Shown piece after piece: positions 56,482 through 64,000 of a DNA stretch of 64,000 bases. Numbering within the stretch: position 1 is the first letter of the stretch; each line of letters starts with the position of its first letter. The stretch is from positions 1 through 64,000 of the forward strand of contig BDIU01000124.1 of assembly GCA_002118135.1 (NCBI GenBank), given 5' to 3'. The position numbers and the translations under genes were made by a program. The notes under the pieces are model-generated. The model worked only from the letters and a program-made list of their open reading frames with translations, searched no databases and was not told the origin of the DNA. This DNA comes from Trebouxia sp. TZW2008 (lineage: Eukaryota; Chlorophyta; Trebouxiophyceae; Trebouxiales; Trebouxiaceae).

Positions 56482-59400
56482 ATGGCACCCGCCAACATGT
56501 TATTGGCGGTGCATTGCAAGAAGGGCGACCATCTGGACCTCAAGGATCCGATGTGGACGTATATCTCCGCGACCTATTCTGATCAGCAGGCGCAGGATGC
56601 TGCAGACGACCTGGCCACTGTGCAGCAACTGCGCAACGATGTTGTTGGTCTGACAGGCTCGCTGTCAGATCTAAGAGATACGCTTGCTAGGTACTTATCC
56701 AGACAGGCAGCACCGAAAGCAGTGCAAGCTGTTTTGTAAATGTCTGATTTGGATGCTCAGGTATTACAAGGCTCTCACTGTGATGGAAACACGCTTTCCC
56801 ATCAGCAAGGACAGGGCACATGTCATGATTTCGTTCACTTGGTATGATGCATTCCGGAGCTCTAAGCGGACAGAGCAATACAGCATCCATTTCGAGAAGG
56901 CTGCCATCATGTTTAACCTTGGGGCAGTGCTTACTCAGCAGGCTTTGGCTTGCGACCGCACACAAGATCAGGGCATGAAAGATGCTGCCAAGAAGTTCCA
57001 GGCTTGTCCTGACAAATGTTGTGCATGTCTGTCATGAATGCCAGCTTCCAATGTTGTATGTTTATTGTCAAATTTGACAGTCAAATGTCATGTATACATG
57101 TGATATGCTGCACCGCACCTCACGTCTGGAACCAGAATTTGTGAGGTGAAAGTATTGCAGCATATTTGCATCCTTGAATCGCTTGACATGCGCTCTGGCA
57201 TCTTGCTCACCTGTTTAGCTTGGACACAATGCCATCATCATGGAATCATTTATCCCTTTTGGCTCTCTGCATGGCATAGCATGATTGCTTGATTCCAGCT
57301 TAGTATTTGTGCTGATGCTCATTGGGAGCAATGATTTACTCAAGCGCTGGCAACAGACAACCGTGACTTATGTATACAGGGTGCTGCAGGGGTCTTGGCA
57401 CAACCGCTTATAGTTGACCAAACATCTGCGCTGCACTGTCACAGGAAGGCTGTAACTGCATCTGCTGTTATGCGTGAGGTCGCATCTGAGGTGCGTCTTT
57501 GCCATACTGCTGCAGGAGGCTGCAGGAGCATTTGCTCATCTGCGTGATGTCGCATCACTACGTGTCGAGCAGCCTCGACCTGTGGACATTTCACCTGAGT
57601 GTGCCAGCATGCTTGAGCGCTTGTGCCTGGCCCAAGCGCAGGAATGCATCTTTGAGAAAGCTAGAGCAGACAAGAAGTCTTCTGCTATACTGGCCAGGTG
57701 CAGTGCCTGCACGCGCTTACATAGCAGCTGCTGAAACACTCGCGCTTTCCTCAAGACCACTTGAACACACAAGCTTATACTGACCCGCATTGCTGTTTTT
57801 TGATGATTTGCATAGTGGCTGCCGTTATGCTGACTTCTCGCTGCCAGATCACAATCATCTGAGGAAGCAGACATGAACACAACGCAGCCCCGTCACGTAT
57901 ACTAGATTGCTTTCTCTGGCATCTAGGCTGAAAGTGCACTCAGGCCTTGAAGCATGTACTCAGTTTTCATACTGTCACACTTTTTCAGGACAACATCACA
58001 GTTTTGTGCAAAGTCTTTGAACATACTTCCATAGTTGTGCAGTCAGTTTTGTTGTGTCATGACAAGCAGCTCAGGCTCCACGAAATTGCCACCACATGAG
58101 CTGAGTCCTGCCTTTGCTGCAGGTTGACAAAGCAGGTGTCTGCCTTCTATGATGACGTCCTGCGCCTGCTCACAAACCCTCCTCTAAATCAGCACTTTGA
58201 CAAGTCCTGGACATCCCATGTGCAAGTCAAGACCACACTGTATGATGTTGAGTCCCAGCTGCAGCAGGCAGCTCAGCTGCACAAAGACGATGACATTGCT
58301 CCTGAGATTGCAAGACTCAAGGTGATACACAGATCTGGACCAGCTGTGAGTGAAGCAAGAAAGAGCGGTTGTAGAAGGGTTCACACTGGCAACAAAGATT
58401 GGATACTGCTGCATAGGTGCATAAATACGTTTGCCTCCTGCTATCCAACAAGAACAAGCATGTGGTGGTACACAATGGTTTTGCCAGCTCCTGCCAGAAT
58501 GGCTGCCTTCTGACAGTGAAGTATGCAGCCTCTGTGGATGCAAAGCAGACTGGTGCTTGAATGGCCTACTTGACAAATTTCCCATTTCGATTTTGAGTCT
58601 GTGCTCAACATTGTCCCCAATGTGCAACAGTGCAAATTATTGATAGCTTCCTCATCAACTATTGTGTGGACAACAGGAGGCGCACAAGTCCCTAATTTTG
58701 GTCAAAGGGCAGACCAAGAACTGTGGAAAGGAGCTTGTTGACCACATCAAGTACAGTGAAGAGGTACATGATTGTGTCATGCATCTCTGACATTGTTGAT
58801 CGCATGCATGCAGCGCTGATGTCGCTGCAGAGCATTGTGTTTCTCATCTCGACCCTTAGTATGGACTGAAGGAAGCTCTTTATGTCTACTCAATCTGACC
58901 TGAATTGAATTTTGTCTGTGCACCTTGTGCATGTGATTACATCATTTTCCATTGTCATCATCATGGACAATCCTTTGCATAATTCAAGGCAGGGCTAGAC
59001 CAAGCCAATATGGTTATATTTTGCCAAATTGTCATTGTAAGCGGCCATGCAGACCTTGAGCACGGCTTTGGTCAAGGCAGAAAGGGAGAATGCTACAGTG
59101 TACCTACAGCGGGTGCCCAACTTCTCTGATTTGCCACCAATCCAGCCCTACATACTGGTCAAGTCTTTGCCACTGGGCGACATTGATGCCTCAGGGGAGA
59201 CTCTGTTCCAGACAGTCATTCCAGACAACAGGTACATCTCCTCCTAGCTTTTACTATGGCCTTTCATGAACAATAGGAAGGCGTGTAGGTTTCAATGCAC
59301 AGGCAAGGCATGATTGACACTAAGTGCGACACAGGGCTTGTGAAGACCCGCAGTAGTGAGAGCTGCAGGACTGCTGTCTCCTGTTTGCATTCTGTGGAGG

Positions 59401-62400
59401 CAAAACCGTCAGCTAGTAACCTTGGCCAAGAGCAGCAACAATGTTGTTTTCTGAAATTCATACCACATTTGTACCACAGCAGCATTGAGCAGTGGCAAGA
59501 GTTTGAGACTGGGCAGACTGCACGACCAAGCATTGAGCGTGCGCCTCTGTGCATGATGCAATGCCAAGGCGCTGGGTCTGTCAAGCTGCATGGTCCAGCA
59601 GTGTGAAGCCTCGTGCACAAGCACTCAGCATGTGTCTGCATGTGCGATGCAGTGCCAAGGCGCTGAGCAAGTACACAGAGATGGTGGACAACCTTATCCG
59701 GCAACAGAAGGACAAGCTGGAGGCTGCCAGTGATGAGGCTCGCCTGCGCCTGAGGGAGTGGGATATGCCTGAAGCCCTGCAGGTGCCGTACCTGACTGCA
59801 GACTCTTGTGTTGTCAACATGAACTCACTGGACTCAGAAGATTGGTTTTTTACAACAGTCCTTCTGATTGCATAGCCTTGGCTTAGCACTGCAGCCTGCT
59901 GAAGTTTCCTCAACACACTGGCTTTCTCTAGGACGTGCCTGAAGCCTGCAGGTGTCACCCTGACAGCTCATTCTTGTCTCAGTCTTGTAATGATCTGTGG
60001 GTCATTGGTTTTGTCTAGGACACACCTGAAGCTTTGCGAGTGCTAGTGATGACTACTCATCCTTCTCTCAGCAATGTGGCTTTTTGGCAGCCTGTTGGCT
60101 TGTCTGGTGTTCCTTTTGTCACATCATTGGGGCTTTGTGGTTGGCTGCAGGCTCTTGATACTGGCAGTGCAGCAGCATTGCCAGATGGGCTGAGGGCTGA
60201 ACTGGAGCAGCTGGAGGACCATGGCGGCGTACGGCACCTGCATGACTTGGCAGCCCAAATCAAGGTACCCACATGGCACGCGTTGTTGTGCCTCATCACA
60301 AATTCTTGCCACCAGAAAGCGCCCTCATGTCTTTCTCAAAGTTACCTCAACTATCAGAAAGCAGCAATTGGTTCACAGCTTACAGTCCTTGCGTGAAAAG
60401 AGCATCAGGTGAAACTACCGCATGATCACAGCAGAAGCACTTAAAATCAATTGCTCAGAAATCCCAGGTCTCTGCCAAAAGATCAACTCACCTCTGCCTT
60501 AGCAGCCAAGCATCGGCTGCATCAAGCCACCTGCTGCATAAGTAAGAAGGATTGATGTGTGACGAACTGAAGCAACACATCTTTTGCACTGAGCTGGATG
60601 TGTCCAGCAGTCCCCAGGGCAATCTGCAATTGAAATCATGGCTCAGATGAGCAGCACATAGCTATGCAGCTTGTCTTGTGCGCTATTCATTCTTCATACT
60701 TCACAGTGCTGCCAAAAGAACTTTATGTAACAGCTTGTTTGCTATGGTGTGACGCCACAGCTGGCACATTGACCTCCATGTTGTGTATGCCCATGATCCT
60801 TGTGGTGATAAGTGTGGCACTAATGCATCACCTCCTATCACAGCGTTCTTGTGCGGCAAGCTGAAGTAAATCATGCGCCCATTTTGCAGGATCTGCGCAG
60901 AGTGGCCATTGAAGAGCTGAAGAAGGTAGAAACCAGCCTGGACAAGGAGTCAGCAGAAGATGCAGAGCTACGTGACAAGTATGGCAGCCGTTGGAACAGG
61001 CCAGCCTCCGCGGCCCTTAACTCTTCCATGCGTGAGAAGATTGCAGGCTACAACGCCAATCTGACTGCTGCTGGTGATAGTGACGCTCGCCTGGAGCAGC
61101 GGCTCATGCAGAACAACGCTGCCTTCTCTGCTTTGAGCATTGATGCCGCGGTGGCTCAGATGCCCAGACTGCAGGTGGGTTAGCTCTTCTGTTCACTTTA
61201 TGTGAAGTTTTGCGCCAGATTGTGAACCCCACAGAGGGATTCCTTCCGCAAAGTTGTCGGAATGCAGCTGGCTGAAATTTCCCTCGTACCTGTTTTTGTG
61301 CATTGCAGTTTTCGTGTCTACACATGTTTCTGTTGACACCAGTCACTGCATTGTTGCAGGCATGTTCAATATAAAGCTAGCAGATCAGCATTTTGCCCTG
61401 CTTGCTAAAAGCAACAGTGGTGTGTGTGCAGGCACCCATGGTGAGTGTGCATGTTGGGGATGAAGAGCCAGCAATTGTCGTGGCTAATCTGCGTAAGGAG
61501 CTAGCAGAGATTGATGAGCTGTCAGCTGAAAGAGCCAGCATTGAGGAAGCGCTGAAGGAGGAGCGCAACAGGGACAACATCCTGCCCAAGCTCATGGCCA
61601 GCAGCGGACGCAGCGATAACATCTTCACTGAGGAGATCAAGAAGTATGATGAGCTCAAGGTAGGTTCTTTGCCTGGTGTGCCATCATGCAGGGACAGAAT
61701 GTGCACAACTTGCCTATATATGCAATGGCACCTCTTACACCATTTTTGCATTACACAGGCTGCGTGTTGGCTGGTCACAAAGTCGGCAGTGACAAGTAAA
61801 TCTGTTGGCAAGACATGGTCAGCTCACCATGAGCAGACAGCATCAGCAATGCGAGCGTCAAGCAGTCACCATGCTGACAGCTTGACATGCTACTGTGTCA
61901 GAAGCAACTGCCTGTGAAAGAAGCAGTCTTGCTTCCTGAACTACAGCTGTGGATCAACGTGTTTTGTGCAGACACTAGACAGTTTACTTGAGCAACGCCT
62001 GCACGTGCGTCAAGCGCGTGCTGAACCTGTACATGTGCTGTCTTGTCTCGCTTTCCACCTGAGTGCAAGGACAGACAAATCAAACAGCACCACAGGGGAC
62101 AGGGACTGTCACAGATGGCATCCTGCTTCTTTATGCCTCTGAGCGGGTCACTGAGATTGCCTAAAAGGTGCAACCAACACTGAGTGAGCTTTTTCTGCAG
62201 GGCAATGTGGATGCCAATGTGGCCAGGCAGAGTGAGCTGCTGGTGCTGATCAACAAGCACACCGCCTCCTACAGACAGGCTTTTGGCTTCCGAGAGTGGC
62301 GCCAAGCTTGTGAGGTAGGCTGCGCTTTGTCTGCGTCAAAACATTGTGAGCGTCAATTTTCAAGGTCAGTCAACATCAGCATAGAGACCAGCAACACGAC

Positions 62401-63920
62401 CGGTTGACAGGATGGCCACTTAATTGCCTTCTTGAGTCATGCTTCTGCGTGGTGCTCTCTTTATGAAGAAAAAAAGTTGCAAAGTAATGCACGGCGTCCA
62501 CTCGTCCAGTCTTGCCACTAAATGATGTGGACAGTGTCATAGTTTCTGCTGGGAAGCGCTTGCCACACCTGCATCATAGCTCACTGCTGTACTCACATGC
62601 CACCAGCACTGAAGTCTCTCTGCAAGATCCTGCATCATTTTGTATGCGTGTCAGCGTGCTGTTCTGGTTGCTGCAGGGCGCAGCATCAGGTATGCGCAGC
62701 AAGGTGGCGCTGTTCCTGGAGGTGCGCGACAACTTCAGTGAGGGCCTGCGCTTCTACATGAGCTTGCAGGAGGCCATCTCCCACCTTGCCCAGCAGTGCG
62801 GCGACTACAGCATGACCCGCCACATCCAGAGGTACATTGGCCTGTTGATACTGGACACTTCAGAGGAAAATGCAGTTTAGAAGCAAATGCTGCATTTGGA
62901 CTGAAGGAGTCTACGATTTGACTTCTCAAATCACGGCAGGGAACTGTGTGTGTCAATCATACATATAACATGCTTTGACACGCCTGACTGGAACTGGGCC
63001 TGACTGGTCATTGTCTGCATTGTAAGAGATGGCGACAGAGCATGAAGTCAGCAGTTGATGCTTGCCGCAGTCCTAGTTACATGCATCAAGCAGCCCAAAA
63101 AACCCCTAGCTTATCAGCCTTATGTTTCTGTGAATGCTGTGCAGAGATGATTTGGTAGAGGACCTGGAGCGTGCACCATCTCAGGCAGCACAGCAGATGC
63201 AGCATATGAGCCTCAATCCACCTAGAGGAGGGTATGGGGGCCCTCAGCAGCCCCCCTCTGGGCCCCCACCCCCACCACACAATTACCCACCTCCAGCCTA
63301 TCAGGTGCTCTTCAGCAAACAATGTCCTGCCTTTTTGTGCACATCTTGTGATCATGCCACAAGTTCTCTTGTCAATGCCTCTTTGAATGTTTTTGCATGG
63401 TGGCAATTTGTCTGCTCTAGCTTGCATCTGCCAAGAGAGTCATTGTGTAATATGCTCAAGCCAAGCTCTTTCACATGGAATGGCAGGTGCTTCTGAAATA
63501 TTCTAGACTTGTGCTTGTTGATGAGCTATGTCAAGCTATAGTAGCAGAGTTGTTTCGGCATATTCTGAACAGTGATGGCATGCCCAGGCTGGCCCTCAAG
63601 CACCTCAAGCTGGATACAATCCTCAGGCCCCAAGTCCCCACCACTACCCACCCCCAAACTCCCAGTATTACCAACAGCAGCCTCAGTACAGTCAGCCACC
63701 CCAAAACCCATACATGCAGCAGCCCCAGTATGGCCAGCAACAGCAGTACGGTCAGCACATGTATGGTCAGCAAGCGCCGCAGTATCAGCCACCACAACCG
63801 CCTCAACAGCAGCAGCAGAGCCAACAGCAAGCGTATTACAACCCCTATGCCCAACAAAGTCAATCCTCATCAGCTGCATCTGCTCCTACTCAAAGCAATC
63901 CTCTTTGGGGCAGCAAATGA
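56482..63920 (+). CDS. ALIX: ALIX/BRO1-domain ESCRT-associated protein
   Basis: Works with ESCRT-III in endosomal sorting to multivesicular bodies and vacuoles. Fourteen exons give 871 residues: 56482-56690, 56761-57001, 57516-57697, 58123-58321, 58677-58763, 59053-59231, 59653-59782, 60151-60264, 60890-61174, 61432-61659, 62201-62314, 62677-62831, 63145-63304, 63588-63920. The BRO1 domain (1 to about 370) has MLLAVHCKKGDHLDLKDP, ISFTWYDAF, EKAAIMFNLGAVLTQ, AGAFAHLRDVA, CLAQAQECIFEKA and ENATVYLQRVP. The helical V domain (about 370-720) includes DLRRVAIEELKKVETSLDKE and NVARQSELLVLINKHTASY. The tail is rich in Pro, Gln and Tyr (PSGPPPPPHNYPPPAY, QPQYGQQQQYGQHMYGQQ) and ends NPLWGSK. The first intron after FQ (57002-57515) appears to use a GC donor; phase and family alignment agree. 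Fragment copies of exon 7 lie in its flanking introns. Confidence 0.93.
59549..59670 (+). repeat. ALIX exon 7 start, decayed copy upstream
   Basis: GATGCAaTGCCAAGGCGCTGgG near 59556 precedes the live GATGCAGTGCCAAGGCGCTGAG at 59646. In the upstream copy the acceptor AG has become AA, so it cannot serve as a splice site. Confidence 0.85.
59755..60085 (+). repeat. ALIX exon 7 end, two decayed copies downstream
   Basis: The live border GCCTGAAGCCCTGCAGGTG (59767-59785) is echoed at about 59938 (GCCTGAAGCCTGCAGGTG) and 60025 (ACCTGAAGCTTTGCGAGTG). In each, CTGACnnCTC..TT-like sequence and a TTGGTTTT stretch follow. The live exon and the copies share exon end, donor and intron start. Confidence 0.8.
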
Positions 63921-64000
63921 GGCTGAGACAGTGCTTTGGGTTTTTGGTGATTTGCTTCATTTGTCAAAGCTTGCTGGCCTGAGGGTCAGCTTGAGTGTAA
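63921..64000. other. ALIX 3' flank
   Basis: Eighty bases after the ALIX stop codon, presumably 3' untranslated sequence. Nothing else is visible before the window ends. Confidence 0.6.

Overview
The window is the end of a linear nuclear chromosome. It opens with about 100 bases of CCCTAAA repeats, the Arabidopsis-type telomere (TTTAGGG on the other strand), and continues into intron-rich nuclear DNA. Introns are GT-AG with a few GC-AG, nearly always end in TGCAG, and split genes into 4 to 20 exons. The telomere type, a plant-like tRNA-Ala, a class I cyclic-nucleotide phosphodiesterase (common in algae, not typical of land plants) and a plastid-type DUF3598-like protein suggest a green alga outside the Chlamydomonas group, probably a trebouxiophyte. 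The group is inferred, not proven.

Layout. 1-10,116 is a gene-poor subtelomere. It holds a broken cytosine-C5 DNA methyltransferase of viral type, an intact intronless tyrosine recombinase followed by a palindrome and about 92-base-spaced repeats, then roughly 6 kb with no recognisable gene. From 10,117 on the window is gene-dense: a PAS-type cyclic-nucleotide phosphodiesterase with a tRNA-Ala(AGC) inside one intron; a plastid DUF3598-like protein; tRNA-dihydrouridine synthase 1; a very small ORF; DDRGK1/UFBP1; an Mpv17/PMP22 membrane protein; a secreted CE2-type SGNH esterase; a decayed erythromycin-esterase-family gene with a LINE fossil in an intron; nucleoporin Nup85; WDR89; and an ALIX/BRO1 protein. 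I rebuilt exon structures by hand. Nine genes give continuous frames across all junctions (DDRGK1 lacks only its last codons).

Four gene pairs are head to head with CpG-richer gaps of about 400-650 bases: DUF3598-like/Dus1, DDRGK1/Mpv17, CE2/erythromycin esterase and WDR89/ALIX. Introns and most intergenic DNA look poor in CpG and rich in TGCA/TG/CA, as expected if methylated CpG has decayed. The first 1.9 kb and about 4.4-5.3 kb are CpG-rich, so the recombinase segment between them stands out.

The most unusual observation is a recurring habit: short pieces of exon-intron boundary are tandemly duplicated and left as decaying copies inside the adjoining intron. Nup85 carries at least seven such arrays, one exon half being present about five times. 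ALIX, Dus1 and the erythromycin esterase gene show the same pattern.

Most genes are housekeeping: nuclear pore, ESCRT/multivesicular body, UFMylation, tRNA modification, organelle membrane and cyclic-nucleotide signalling. They are neighbours, not a pathway. No CRISPR array or bacterial-type operon is present.
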